DNA of 64,000 nucleotides from Acidobacteriota bacterium (GCA_017883185.1 JADGOB010000001.1:1-64000); one strand, 5' to 3'; positions 16,633 through 25,963 are shown, numbered from the stretch's first letter. A program made the numbers and translations. The notes: generated by a model from the letters alone, not told the origin.

Positions 16633-16992
16633 CTAGGGCTTGTCCCAGGTGAGGGCGCCCTTCTTCCAGACATACGCATAGCCGGCGACGAGGACCGCGA
16701 AGAAGACGAGGACCTGCACGAACCCCGGCCAACCTAGGTCGCGTAGCGCCATCGCCCATGGATACAGGAACGCGACCTCGATATCGAACAGCAGGAAGAT
16801 CATCGCGATCAGGAAGAACTTGATCGGGTGACGCTCCCGGGCGTCCGATACGGCCGGCATCCCGCACTCGTACGGCGCCAGCTTCTCGGGGCTCGGCTTG
16901 CGCGGCCCGAGCAGCGTGGACAGCACGATCGACCCGGCGCCGAAAGCCGCACCAAGGATCATCAACAGGAGGATTGAAAACCAGCCCTGCAT
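16633..16992 (-). CDS. nuoA: NADH-quinone oxidoreductase subunit A
   Basis: 119 residues with three membrane helices. Marks: PYECGMPAVSDARERHPIKF and the segment FLLFDIEVAFLYPWA, both conserved in NuoA around the quinone site. It is the first gene of the operon, about 70 bases from the predicted transcript start. The TAG stop is followed by a short tail (ACATCTTCC) shared with the gene at 44540-45106. Confidence 0.97.
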   Translation of the reverse strand: MQGWFSILLLMILGAAFGAGSIVLSTLLGPRKPSPEKLAPYECGMPAVSDARERHPIKFFLIAMIFLLFDIEVAFLYPWAMALRDLGWPGFVQVLVFFAVLVAGYAYVWKKGALTWDKP

Positions 16993-17067
16993 GTAAACGA
17001 TCTCTCAAGGAGGCTCGGCCGACAGCCTTACCGTTCGAGTGATGGCGCAAGATCAGGAAACGCCTCA

Positions 17068-17096
17068 ATCGTATCGGACCGACCAGGGCAAGTCAA
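17068..17096 (-). promoter_or_regulatory. Sigma-70 promoter of the nuo operon
   Basis: On the minus strand TTGACT (17096-17091), a spacer of exactly 17 bases, then TACGAT (17073-17068). This predicts a start near 17061 and a leader of about 70 bases before nuoA. It is the best vegetative promoter in the left half of the window. Confidence 0.75.
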
Positions 17097-17123
17097 CGCG
17101 CCCACTTCAAGATGCGCGCCGGT

Positions 17124-17129
17124 TACAAT
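17124..17129 (+). promoter_or_regulatory. -10 element giving a near-leaderless glycosyltransferase transcript
   Basis: TACAAT lies only 7 bases before the ATG at 17137, so the transcript would begin at or next to the start codon. No convincing -35 was found. There is no ribosome site before this ATG, which agrees with a leaderless mRNA. Confidence 0.4.
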
Positions 17130-17136
17130 AACCGAG

Positions 17137-18573
17137 ATGCCGCGACTTGCCTGGTTCACGCCGACCCCGCCCGGCCGCTCCGGGATTGCCGCGTACAACG
17201 AGGAACTTCTGCCTCTGCTGGCTCCCCGGTACGACATCGACGTCTTCACCTCGCCGCTGGTCGCGGACCAGGCGCGGCCCGAGGGACACCCGGCGGTTTT
17301 CGACGCTCACGATTTCGCGTGGAAGAACTTCACCTCGGCCTACGACCTCGTCGTCTACCAGCTGGGAAACGCGATGTGCCACACCTTCATGTGGCCGCAT
17401 CTTTTCCGCCATCCGGGACTGGTGGTGCTCCACGACGGGCAGCTCCACCACGCCAGGGCGCGGGCGCTGCTCGCGCGCGGCCGGGCTGACGACTACTGCG
17501 CCGAGTTCCACGCCAATCATCCCGGCGCGCCCGAGGACGCCCCCGAACTGGTCATCCGTGACTTCGCCGACAGCACGTACTACTTGTGGCCGATGCTGAA
17601 GCTCGTCGTCGAGAGCGCCCGCCTCGTGGCGGTCCACACGCCGAGGCTCGCCGATGACCTGGCGTCGCAGTTCGGCGTGGAGGTCGAGAGCATCCGGATG
17701 GGCGTCGTGGACCCGCGGAGCGTCCGCGTTCCCGTCGAAGCCGGTGTGGATCCGACATCCGCCGACAGGGAACCTCGTCGCGCGCTCCGCGCCCGCCACG
17801 GGCTGGCGAACGACGCCGTGGTCTTTGCCGCCTTTGGCCTGGTCACGCCGGAGAAGCGGATTTCGCAGGTCCTGCAGGTGCTGCCCGACGTGCTGCGCGT
17901 GGCGCCTTCGGCCCATCTGCTGCTGGTCGGGAACACGGCCGAACACTATGACGCCCTCGGCGAAGCCCGCGAACTGGGAGTCGCGGACCACGTCACGCTC
18001 ACCGGCTATGTGCCGGACGATGAAGTCCCGACGTATCTGTCCAGCGCCGACGTCTGCCTGTGCCTGCGGTGGCCGACCGGGCGCGAAACGTCGGCTTCGT
18101 GGTTGAGGGCGCTGGCTGCAGGACGCGCGACGGTCGTGACGGATCTCGCCCATGCGGACGAGATGGCCTGCCTCGATCCGCGCACCTGGACGGTGCAGCC
18201 GGCCGGGTCGGGGGAGGCGGTCTCCGAGGCGGTGCCGCGCGCAGTCTGCGTGGGGATCGACATCCTCGACGAGAAGCACTCGCTCGCGCTGGCCATGTCC
18301 CGGCTTGCGACCGACACGGCCCAGCGTGCCAGCCTGGGCCAGGCAGCGCGCGCGCACTGGGAGCAGTACCACACGCTGGCGTGCATGGTGGAAGACTACG
18401 AACGCGTCATCGACCGGACGCTGGTCCGCCCGGCCGGGCGGCGTGACAATCTGCCGCCTCATCTCGAGGAGGACGGCACCGAACTGGCGCGCCGGATGAC
18501 GTCTACCCTCGGCGTCCACGTGGACTTCCTGGACACTCCGCACGGGCGACCGGCTGGTCGCCCGTGCCTGTGA
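17137..18573 (+). CDS. Glycosyltransferase, GT4-like
   Basis: 478 residues. N-terminal Rossmann half starting TPTPPGRSGIAAYNEELLPL (the glycine-rich acceptor loop) and C-terminal half with FGLVTPEKR, LLLVGN and L-T-G-Y-V-P-D-D-E-V, the usual order of GT4 retaining glycosyltransferases that use nucleotide sugars at the inner membrane face. The expected late E-x7-E motif is not clear. The last ten codons lie within a dispersed palindrome (18541-18566), so the C-terminus ending GRPAGRPCL is encoded by repeat DNA. It heads a short rightward group with a methyltransferase and a DUF3108 protein. Confidence 0.85.
   Translation: MPRLAWFTPTPPGRSGIAAYNEELLPLLAPRYDIDVFTSPLVADQARPEGHPAVFDAHDFAWKNFTSAYDLVVYQLGNAMCHTFMWPHLFRHPGLVVLHDGQLHHARARALLARGRADDYCAEFHANHPGAPEDAPELVIRDFADSTYYLWPMLKLVVESARLVAVHTPRLADDLASQFGVEVESIRMGVVDPRSVRVPVEAGVDPTSADREPRRALRARHGLANDAVVFAAFGLVTPEKRISQVLQVLPDVLRVAPSAHLLLVGNTAEHYDALGEARELGVADHVTLTGYVPDDEVPTYLSSADVCLCLRWPTGRETSASWLRALAAGRATVVTDLAHADEMACLDPRTWTVQPAGSGEAVSEAVPRAVCVGIDILDEKHSLALAMSRLATDTAQRASLGQAARAHWEQYHTLACMVEDYERVIDRTLVRPAGRRDNLPPHLEEDGTELARRMTSTLGVHVDFLDTPHGRPAGRPCL
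18541..18566. repeat. Dispersed GGGCGACC palindrome at the end of a glycosyltransferase gene
   Basis: Left arm CACGGGCGACCGG and right arm CTGGTCGCCCGTG are reverse complements except at the innermost position. Same core as the palindrome at 11794-11821. It contains the last codons of the upstream gene, and the stop codon follows within 10 bases. Confidence 0.8.
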
Positions 18574-18709
18574 AATCGCCGACTGTGAAATCGTCGGCTT
18601 GACCGGCTCTCTGTCGGGCAGTACGCTCAGGGCGAGCCGACGCTTCCCCGAGCGCGCTGGCGATCGTACGACAGGCGACCGCGGAGGCTGGCGGCATCGC
18701 GAGAGACTT

Positions 18710-20251
18710 GTGGCCAAACCTACCGTCACCGACACCGACATCCAGCGGCTCGACGAGGAGCGCAAGCGGGCTGACGAGCTGTACAACGAGGCGTTGACGA
18801 ACGTCGATCGCGCCCTCGTGCACCCCGAGGGCCTGCCCGACCCGCCACTGCCGCCCGAACAGCAGCAGGTTCCCCGACTCAACCGGCTCTGGGAGATCAT
18901 CCCGGCCAACCCGATTCCCTTCGGCGGCTGGCGGGCGCGCCTGGGCTCGCTCGCGTGGCGGGTGCTCGCGCCGATCGCGCAGAAGCAGCAGGAGTTCAAC
19001 TCCGCGCTCGTCGACCACGTGAACCGCCAGGTCGCCAACGAACAGCAGGCCCGCCAGGCGTCCGCCGCGCTGATCGAATCGGTCCGGCGTGAATTCGACG
19101 CCCTGGCCCGCTTCCAGTCCCAACTGATCCGGTACCTCCAGCAGATCACGCTCTACGTGGACACGAAGGACCGCCAGGAGATCGGGCTGCTGCGACGAGA
19201 GCTGGAGGAGCGGACCATCGCGCTGGCGGCCGGACTGAACGGCGTGAGCGACGAGCTGCTCCGGCGATGGGAATCGACGGTGGCGCGCCAGCAGCGCTTC
19301 AGCACGGAGGTCTCCTCGATTGCCGCCGCACAGGACGAGTTCCGCATCACGGTGGCCGGCTTCCAGCGCACGTCCCAAATGCTGAAGCGCGAGCTCGAGC
19401 GGCTGGTGGCCTCCGGAACGCTGGCGGGGCGGGCCGGCGCCCCGCCAGCCACCTCACCGTCGGCTGCGCCAACGACACCCGCCGCGCCGACCGCAGGCGC
19501 GTCGGCCCCGGGCGCCGCCGATCCGCGGCCGGAAACACTCGGCACGTGGCTCGACTCGGCCAAGTACGTCGGGTTCGAGGACACCTTCCGCGGTTCGACC
19601 GAGGACATCCGGACGCGCGCGCTCGACTACCTGCCCTTGTTCGAAGGCTCGTCGGACGTCGTCGATATCGGCTGCGGCCGCGGCGAGTTCCTCGAACTAC
19701 TCGGCACCTACGGCATCAAGAGCCGCGGGGTGGACATCAACCACGAGATGGTCGAACGGTGCCGGCTGCGCGGCCTCGATGTCGCGGAAGGCGACGCGGT
19801 TCAGTACCTGGACGCGCAGGCGGACGGCTCGCTCGGCGGCGTGCTGGCCGTGCAGGTGGTGGAGCACTTCCAGGCCGACCAGCTGGTACGGATGCTGGAG
19901 CTGGCGTACCACAAACTGCGGCCCGGTTCACGGATCGCACTCGAGACGATCAACCCGGCGTGCTGGTACGCCTTCTTCGCCAGCTACATCCGGGACATCA
20001 CGCACGTGCATCCGATTCACCCCGACACGTTGCGCTATCTCCTGATCGCGAGCGGCTTCCAGCGCGTCGAGATTCGGTATCGCGAGCCCTATCCCGAGCG
20101 GGACAAGCTCCAGCCCACCCCGGTCGCCTCGCTGGCCAAGGTGGCCCCGGGACTGACCGAGGTGGGCGAGACGTTCAACGACAACGTCTCCAAGCTCAAT
20201 TCGCTCCTGTTCACGTACCAGGATTACGCGGCCATCGGGGAGAAGATCTAG
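18710..20251 (+). CDS. SAM-dependent methyltransferase with N-terminal coiled coil
   Basis: About 513 residues. The first third is a charged helical region (D-E-E-R-K-R-A-D-E-L-Y-N-E-A-L and later long Gln/Glu/Arg helices) likely to form a coiled coil. An Ala/Pro/Thr linker follows, then a class I methyltransferase domain with VVDIGCGRGEFLELL as the SAM motif and a VVEHF segment. Such coiled-coil methyltransferases often cap or terminate O-polysaccharide chains (WbdD-like logic; inference). GTG 18710 is preferred because the frame upstream is not protein-like; an ATG at 18599 is in frame. It is followed three bases later by the DUF3108 gene. Confidence 0.8.
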   Translation: MAKPTVTDTDIQRLDEERKRADELYNEALTNVDRALVHPEGLPDPPLPPEQQQVPRLNRLWEIIPANPIPFGGWRARLGSLAWRVLAPIAQKQQEFNSALVDHVNRQVANEQQARQASAALIESVRREFDALARFQSQLIRYLQQITLYVDTKDRQEIGLLRRELEERTIALAAGLNGVSDELLRRWESTVARQQRFSTEVSSIAAAQDEFRITVAGFQRTSQMLKRELERLVASGTLAGRAGAPPATSPSAAPTTPAAPTAGASAPGAADPRPETLGTWLDSAKYVGFEDTFRGSTEDIRTRALDYLPLFEGSSDVVDIGCGRGEFLELLGTYGIKSRGVDINHEMVERCRLRGLDVAEGDAVQYLDAQADGSLGGVLAVQVVEHFQADQLVRMLELAYHKLRPGSRIALETINPACWYAFFASYIRDITHVHPIHPDTLRYLLIASGFQRVEIRYREPYPERDKLQPTPVASLAKVAPGLTEVGETFNDNVSKLNSLLFTYQDYAAIGEKI

Positions 20252-20254
20252 AAA

Positions 20255-21094
20255 ATGATGACGCCCGGACTCGTGCGAGCGGCGGTCGGCCTCCTGGTTG
20301 TGCTCCTCGGGGTCGCCCATGGAGATGCCCAGAAGCCCCGGAGGCGGCCGGCCGTACCGAAGGCCGCCGCGCCCGCGGCCACCCGGCCCGCGGCCCCGCC
20401 CGCCACGGACAGAACGGTGCCGTTCCGCCCGGGCGAAACGCTCACTTACGACATCGCGTGGTCTTCGTACCTGACGGCAGGCGTCGCCACGCTCGCGGTC
20501 AAGGACAAGCGCCCCTCGGGAGCATCGTCCGCGTACTACATCGTCGCCGAGGGGCGCCCCACCGGGATCCTGTCGAAGCTCTACACGCTCTACTACAAGG
20601 CGGATACCCTGCTCGACTCGCGGGTGCTCCTGCCCCAGCGCGGCTCGATTTACAGCCAGGAAGGCAACCGGCAGCGGACGCGCATCACGGTATTCGATCA
20701 TGCGGCGCAACGTGCGGAATACGAGGTCAAGACGACAACGGACGTGAAATCGTCGGTCGTCCTGGGACGGTACTCGCAGGACGCGCTCTCTGCGTTGTAC
20801 GCCCTGCGCGCCGTTCCCCTGAAGGAGAACTCCCGCCTCACGATGCCGGTGTGCGACGGCGGGAAAATGTTTCGGGTCCAGTTCGCTATTGGACGAACCG
20901 AGCCGGTGCGGGTTGGCACGGCGTCGATCCAGGCCTTCCGGGTGACGCCCACCATTGCTGACGCAAGGGGCGCCATTGTCGGCCGGCCGATGACGCTGTG
21001 GATTTCCGCCGATGATCGCCAGTTGCCATTGAAACTGCAGGCGAACCTGGCGATGGGCAGCATCAATCTGATCCTCCGCGACGCCACCCGGTAG
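20255..21094 (+). CDS. Exported DUF3108 protein
   Basis: 279 residues. Signal-peptide-like N-terminus (hydrophobic LLVVLLGVAHGDAQ), then an Ala/Pro-rich tether and a beta-rich DUF3108-type domain: P-F-R-P-G-E-T-L-T-Y-D-I-A-W-S, Y-T-L-Y-Y-K-A-D-T-L-L-D, and a final W-I-S-A-D-D-R-Q-L-P-L-K-L. DUF3108 proteins are periplasmic or outer-membrane associated and have no settled biochemical role. Two ATGs (20255, 20258) with GGAGAAG upstream. Convergent with the flippase at 21122. Confidence 0.8.
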   Translation: MMTPGLVRAAVGLLVVLLGVAHGDAQKPRRRPAVPKAAAPAATRPAAPPATDRTVPFRPGETLTYDIAWSSYLTAGVATLAVKDKRPSGASSAYYIVAEGRPTGILSKLYTLYYKADTLLDSRVLLPQRGSIYSQEGNRQRTRITVFDHAAQRAEYEVKTTTDVKSSVVLGRYSQDALSALYALRAVPLKENSRLTMPVCDGGKMFRVQFAIGRTEPVRVGTASIQAFRVTPTIADARGAIVGRPMTLWISADDRQLPLKLQANLAMGSINLILRDATR

Positions 21095-21121
21095 GCGCAC
21101 GGTGGCCGGGAGGAACACAGG

Positions 21122-22570
21122 CTAGGCAAGAAACTCGTCGCGGATCATCGCGATGTCTGTCCGCCTCACCGCCCTGAACACGACGAGCCCGACGGCGTAT
21201 GCCGCCGCGCCGGCGACCACCTGGACCGGGAACGCAGCGGACCGCACAAAGAGGAGCGCGCCTGCCATCAGCGCCGCCGAGGCGGCGGCCGCGAACACGG
21301 TGCGGCTCGCCTCCACCCGCGCGATACGGCGGGAAGCGAAGACCAGCGTCACCAGGACCACACCTTCCGCGCACAGCGTGGCGACCGCGGGTCCGAGCAG
21401 GTGCAGGCGGGGAATCAACACGAGGTTGGCGACCACGTTGACGACCGCCCCGGCGATGGCCGTGTGCAGGTACGACCGTTGCTCTCCGGCGGCAAGAAGG
21501 GCATACCCAAACGGCACGTTCGTGAAGATCAGGACCACGCTCGGCGCGAGCCACTGGAGCACTGCCACGCTGTCCTCGTATCCCGGTCCGTAGACGAAGG
21601 GGACGAGTGAAGGCGCGACGAGCGCCCCACCGACAGCGAGCGGCACGCCGGCCAGCACCATCACGCGGAGTCCGAGCCGCATCACGCGTTCGAACGGCTC
21701 CCGCCCCTGGACGCGAAGCGCGGCAAGCCGCGGGTAGATGGTCGCCCCGAACATCGATGAAATTGTGGACAGGAACAGGACGATCCGCTGCGGAGCCGAG
21801 TAGAGGCCCGCAGCCCGCTCGCCCTCGAACAATCCGAGCGCCACGAGGCCGAATCCGACGTAGACCTGGATGACGATGAACGAAAGGCCGACCGGGGCGG
21901 CCTCGCGCAGCGTGGCGGTCCAGCGGGCCCGGTTGAACCGGACGGGAGTTGGACCATAGGCGCGGCGGAACAGCAGGAACAGCACGCACGACGCGCAAGA
22001 GAGTCCCGTCACGTAAGCCAGAGGCACGACCAGCAGGGAGCCGGCCCCGCGCACCAGGGCTACGACCAGCAGGAACCACATGCCGGCGGCGGTCAGGCGC
22101 GACAGCCCGACCAGTTCCATCCGCTCCAGGCCGCCAAAGGCCCACTCGAGCGAGAGTGCCACCGGCGCGAGCGAAAGGCCGAACGCCAGCATCAGCCATC
22201 CTACCGGGCGGACCCAGTTGATGGCGAGCGCCGCCAGCACGAGTGCGCTTCCCGCGAGCGCCGCATTCGCCAGCCGGCAGCCTGTCAACTCGGCGACCGT
22301 CGCGGCGGCGTGCTCCCGGTCGGCCGCCACGCGCCGGCTGCCGAACATGTCGAGGCCCATGTCGGCCGCCAGCCGGAAATACAGGACGACCGCCTGTGCC
22401 AGTGTCACCTGGCCGAGCGCGTCGGCGCCAAGCACCCGCGCAAGGTAGACGATGATCAGGAAATTCAGGATCTGCGACGTCCACGCCGACGCGGACAGCG
22501 ACAGGAAGTTGCCGAGCATGCTGCGTCGGGCGAGCGCCGCACTCTCACCGGACGCGTGGCGCCCGGTCAT
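21122..22570 (-). CDS. Polysaccharide flippase (Wzx/MOP family)
   Basis: 482 residues with about 12-14 membrane helices. Starts near F-L-S-L-S-A-S-A-W-T-S-Q-I-L-N-F and L-A-R-V-L-G, the standard opening of MOP/RfbX-type lipid-linked oligosaccharide flippases. It moves undecaprenyl-linked repeat units across the inner membrane. ATG 22570 overlaps the stop of the preceding glycosyltransferase (ATGA). It is the last gene of a four-gene leftward operon in which every junction is such an overlap. Confidence 0.88.
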   Translation of the reverse strand: MTGRHASGESAALARRSMLGNFLSLSASAWTSQILNFLIIVYLARVLGADALGQVTLAQAVVLYFRLAADMGLDMFGSRRVAADREHAAATVAELTGCRLANAALAGSALVLAALAINWVRPVGWLMLAFGLSLAPVALSLEWAFGGLERMELVGLSRLTAAGMWFLLVVALVRGAGSLLVVPLAYVTGLSCASCVLFLLFRRAYGPTPVRFNRARWTATLREAAPVGLSFIVIQVYVGFGLVALGLFEGERAAGLYSAPQRIVLFLSTISSMFGATIYPRLAALRVQGREPFERVMRLGLRVMVLAGVPLAVGGALVAPSLVPFVYGPGYEDSVAVLQWLAPSVVLIFTNVPFGYALLAAGEQRSYLHTAIAGAVVNVVANLVLIPRLHLLGPAVATLCAEGVVLVTLVFASRRIARVEASRTVFAAAASAALMAGALLFVRSAAFPVQVVAGAAAYAVGLVVFRAVRRTDIAMIRDEFLA

Positions 22571-23823
22571 GGCCGCCCCCTCGTCGTCCCGTCGGGCCGG
22601 TCGGACCGGACGACCCGCTCCAGCTCCCCGAGTGTCCTGCCGGTCACCTCGCTCCACGACGGCCACGGCGGGATGCCGGAGGCGACGCGGCAAATCTCGG
22701 CGGGATCCTCGCAGAGCCTCGTCAGGCACGAGCGCAACGCGTCGACATCCCCTGGCGGTACCAGCCACCCGCCGCGTCCGTCGCTGAACATCTCGGGGAT
22801 CCCGCCAATACGGCTCGCGACAACCGGCCGGCCGTGGGCGAACGACTCGACGATCACCGACGGCTGATTCTCGAGGCAGTCCGAGGGCACGACGACAACG
22901 TCGACGCTGTCCAGGAAGCTGCCGGCGCCGGGTGCAAACGGTTCGAGCGTCGCCGCGCAGCCGGGATGCGCGTGCCGAAAGGCCGCGATCGCGTTCTCGT
23001 CGCGGAAGCCGCGGATCGTCAGCAGGCGCGACAGCGGACCTGCACAAGCCTCGGCGAGGATGTCGACACCCTTCTTCGGCAGGATCGCGCCAAGGTACCC
23101 GAACCGAACGGCACCGGCCTTCGGGGACAGCGGCTGAATGGCGGCGGCCGGATCGCTGCCGTTCGGGATCACCACCGCCTCCCTCGGCGTCACGCCCCGA
23201 GCCCCGATTTCGGCCAGCACCGACCGTGACGGCGAGATCACGCCGTCGACGGCGGCAAGGACGCGAGCGACAATCCGTGTTCGCCACGCGAGCAGCAACG
23301 ATGCCGCCTCCCGCAGCCCGGGCGGGACGCTCCGGCCAAATCGAACCGCATAAAGGCACTGCGTGCACCGGGACGGCGATCCGCCTGGACACACCGGCTG
23401 GTCGAATGCGACGAGCGAATACGACGGGCACGCCAGGTAGTGGTCGTGGAGAACCAGCACCGACGGGTAGCCACGCCGACGGGCCATCTCTGGCAACCGC
23501 AGCGACAAGCGAACGAGGTGGTGAAACAGGACGACGTCCGGTTGGAACCGCCTCAGCGCGCTGGCAAAGGCGAATTCCGCGCGTGGCCTTGCGATCGAGA
23601 GCAGGACCTGGGCCCTGGGGGCCACGTAGGGCACGCGGTAGCACCGCACGCCGGTCAGGCCTTCGGCCTCGAGTTCCGCCGCTGAAGGAAGTCGCCGGCC
23701 GGCGTAGAGCACGCCGACCTCGTGACCGGCGCGCAGCATTTCACGCAACTGCCGCATCGCCACTCGCTCGGCTCCGAAACATGGCTCCGGGAGGAAGTTG
23801 TGGAGCGTGACGAGAATCCTCAT
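22567..23823 (-). CDS. Glycosyltransferase, GT4-like
   Basis: 418 residues. N-terminus LHNFLPEPCFGAERVAM; acceptor-side D-H-Y-L-A-C-P-S-Y-S with a Cys-rich patch (C-P-G-G-S-P-S-R-C-T-Q-C) seen in several GT4 enzymes. The C-terminal donor half has YLGAILPKKGVD, VVVPSDCLENQPSVIVESFAHGRPVVAS (the E-x7-E region) and L-V-P-P-G-D. Start ATG 23823 overlaps the upstream stop; the longer open frame is out of register with the neighbour gene and not coding. Likely adds a sugar to the repeat unit exported by the adjacent flippase. Confidence 0.9.
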   Translation of the reverse strand: MRILVTLHNFLPEPCFGAERVAMRQLREMLRAGHEVGVLYAGRRLPSAAELEAEGLTGVRCYRVPYVAPRAQVLLSIARPRAEFAFASALRRFQPDVVLFHHLVRLSLRLPEMARRRGYPSVLVLHDHYLACPSYSLVAFDQPVCPGGSPSRCTQCLYAVRFGRSVPPGLREAASLLLAWRTRIVARVLAAVDGVISPSRSVLAEIGARGVTPREAVVIPNGSDPAAAIQPLSPKAGAVRFGYLGAILPKKGVDILAEACAGPLSRLLTIRGFRDENAIAAFRHAHPGCAATLEPFAPGAGSFLDSVDVVVVPSDCLENQPSVIVESFAHGRPVVASRIGGIPEMFSDGRGGWLVPPGDVDALRSCLTRLCEDPAEICRVASGIPPWPSWSEVTGRTLGELERVVRSDRPDGTTRGRP

Positions 23824-25004
23824 CGGCCGGTCTCCGCGGGACTCGGCCCGGGACGGTCGCCGCCTTCGAGGAGGTGAACAGCGGCGGGGCAGCTGAAGAG
23901 GAGCGGCACGAGCAGGAACGGCAGAGCGAGGTCGAAGTACGAGATATCGAAGAGGTTTCCGAACAGCGCCCGGTCGAGCCCTCGTGATTGAACCTGCAGC
24001 ATGAAGACCGCCATCGCCCCGCCCAGGATCACCAGGCCGCCGGCGAGACACTTGGCCCGGAAGTCCTTTGCCCAATATCCCGCCAGCAGAGACACCACCG
24101 CCACGGCCACCCTCAGCGGCACGGGCGACAATACCACCTGGAACGCCAGCGGGTTGTTCTCCAGGAAGAAGCGGGGCGCCCACATCACGAAGGGTGTCAG
24201 GACGCCGGCGAAGACCGCGGCGCCGGCGCCGGCAAGTAGCGCTCCGGCCTTCAGTTGGTCGCGCCGAAAATACCCGATGAAGTACACCAGGCACGGCAGG
24301 GCGAATACGACCCGGGTGCACGCGAGGAGTCCACCAAGCGCTCCGAGCGTGACCATCGCCGCCGGCGTTTTCCGGTCTCGCCATCGCGCACACAGGCAGA
24401 GGTACAGGACGCAGAGCAGCGCGTCGCTCGTCAGGTCGCTTCGCACCGCCACCTCCCAGAGATACGCCGGGGACGTGGCGAACAGCGCGAAAGGCCAGAC
24501 CAAGTCGAACTGCCGGCCCCACGACCGCTGGCAGACCACCGCGAAACAGACGAAGACGAACACCTGCAGGTAACCAACGTCGCCCAACCACTGAAACGGT
24601 AACCCCAGCAGATACGCCACCGGCAAGCCCCAGAGTTGACTGCCCAGGTGCGTTCGAGCCAGATACGGAAACTGCCCGTGCATCAGGCTGCTGTTGAACG
24701 AGGTCATCGCAGACCATCGATCCACTCTGAGTCCACTCAGCGGGACGCGGTCGAGGATCAACAGGTAGAGCAGCGCGGCCAGGACAACGGTGGTCCAGAA
24801 CAGCAGAGGCCTCAACGCCGTCATGGACCCGGGACGCCACCGCGACCCATAGACACCGGCCGTCACGACGCCCAGGTAACCGGCCGCGAGGATCACCCAG
24901 GGCATGCCGACGCGCGGAGCGTACTTCGCAAGAACCAGCAGGTTCACGACCACGATCGCCGTCAACGAGACGACCATCATCGTGCAGTGACGGGTAACGG
25001 TCAT
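23820..25004 (-). CDS. Multi-spanning membrane protein of the polysaccharide operon
   Basis: 394 residues with about ten hydrophobic segments. After two N-terminal helices there is a loop D-R-V-P-L-S-G-L-R-V-D, then S-L-M-H-G-Q-F-P-Y. This layout resembles GT-C-type mannosyl/arabinosyl transferases or Wzy-like polymerases, but no diagnostic motif is plain. By position (between a GT2 and a GT4, next to a flippase) a polymerase or lipid-sugar-dependent transferase role is likely (inference). ATG 25004 overlaps the GT2 stop; its own stop overlaps the GT4 start. Confidence 0.7.
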   Translation of the reverse strand: MTVTRHCTMMVVSLTAIVVVNLLVLAKYAPRVGMPWVILAAGYLGVVTAGVYGSRWRPGSMTALRPLLFWTTVVLAALLYLLILDRVPLSGLRVDRWSAMTSFNSSLMHGQFPYLARTHLGSQLWGLPVAYLLGLPFQWLGDVGYLQVFVFVCFAVVCQRSWGRQFDLVWPFALFATSPAYLWEVAVRSDLTSDALLCVLYLCLCARWRDRKTPAAMVTLGALGGLLACTRVVFALPCLVYFIGYFRRDQLKAGALLAGAGAAVFAGVLTPFVMWAPRFFLENNPLAFQVVLSPVPLRVAVAVVSLLAGYWAKDFRAKCLAGGLVILGGAMAVFMLQVQSRGLDRALFGNLFDISYFDLALPFLLVPLLFSCPAAVHLLEGGDRPGPSPAETGR

Positions 25005-25963
25005 GGCCGCGCTCCCTCGGCCGCGCGTCCACGCTCCGCCGCGCGATTGCGCATCTGCTTCACAGCCTGGAGGACGGCCTTGACCGCGCGATGCGGGAGG
25101 CAGGCGCCGGCCAACAGCGCAGCCGCCGTGACCGTCGGCTTGATCGCCAACGAGCGTCGAAGGAACAGGCGCGCCCGCCGATGGTTGCCGCGCACCAGGT
25201 AGAGGATTCCCCAATGCAGGTGCGCATCCGCCATGATTACACCACGGTGGGGCGCGTAGCGATCCGGGCAGCGCGTCAGCGCACGGTCGATCACCCGGTA
25301 GTAGTCATCTTCCGACCGTGCACCGTCCCATCGCTTGGAATAACTTCCCGGCGTATCGTGAAACATCGCGAGGGGTTCAGCGATCTCGACGATGCGAAAC
25401 GACTCGCCGATTCGGATCCAGAGATCGAGTTCATCGTGCGACTGGAGCGACTCGTCGAGCGGTCCGACGCGTTCGAGGGCGCTCCGCCTGCACGTGGCGC
25501 CAGAGGTCTGCACATAACTCGACGGCCACAGGTACTCGGGAAACGTCCGGCACTTCTTGTAGGCCTCGCCGTAGATGTCGCGGTCCCCGTCGGGGTAGAC
25601 ACGGTGCAAACGGCAGAACGTCGCGCCAACAGGCGGGTCGTCGAGCATCGGCGCCACGCCTTTCTCGATCCTGCCCGGCAGCCATTCGTCGTCGGCGTCG
25701 AGGAACGCCACGAATCTGCCGCGAGACTCGCTGATGCCGCGGTTCCGCGCCGCCGCCGCCCCGCGATTCGGCTGAGCCACGAGGCGGACCTGCGGGGCGA
25801 AGCGCGCGACTGCCTCCCGCGTGCCGTCGGTCGAGCCGTCGTCCACGACGACGACGTCGAGCGCCTGATACTGCTGGTGGAGCGCCGACTCGATCGCCCG
25901 GGCAATGGTCCGCCCGCAGTTGTAGACGGGGATGACGACACTGACGAGAGGGGTATGCTCCAC
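25001..25963 (-). CDS. Glycosyltransferase family 2
   Basis: 320 residues. GT-A fold with VSVVIPVYNCGRTIARAIES, the nucleotide site VVVDDGSTDGT, and the metal-binding D-A-D-D-E segment FLDADDEWLP. A C-terminal basic/hydrophobic segment (residues about 265-305) may sit on the membrane. First gene of a four-gene overlapping operon running to the flippase at 21122. Sugar specificity cannot be read from the sequence. Confidence 0.92.
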   Translation of the reverse strand: MEHTPLVSVVIPVYNCGRTIARAIESALHQQYQALDVVVVDDGSTDGTREAVARFAPQVRLVAQPNRGAAAARNRGISESRGRFVAFLDADDEWLPGRIEKGVAPMLDDPPVGATFCRLHRVYPDGDRDIYGEAYKKCRTFPEYLWPSSYVQTSGATCRRSALERVGPLDESLQSHDELDLWIRIGESFRIVEIAEPLAMFHDTPGSYSKRWDGARSEDDYYRVIDRALTRCPDRYAPHRGVIMADAHLHWGILYLVRGNHRRARLFLRRSLAIKPTVTAAALLAGACLPHRAVKAVLQAVKQMRNRAAERGRAAEGARP

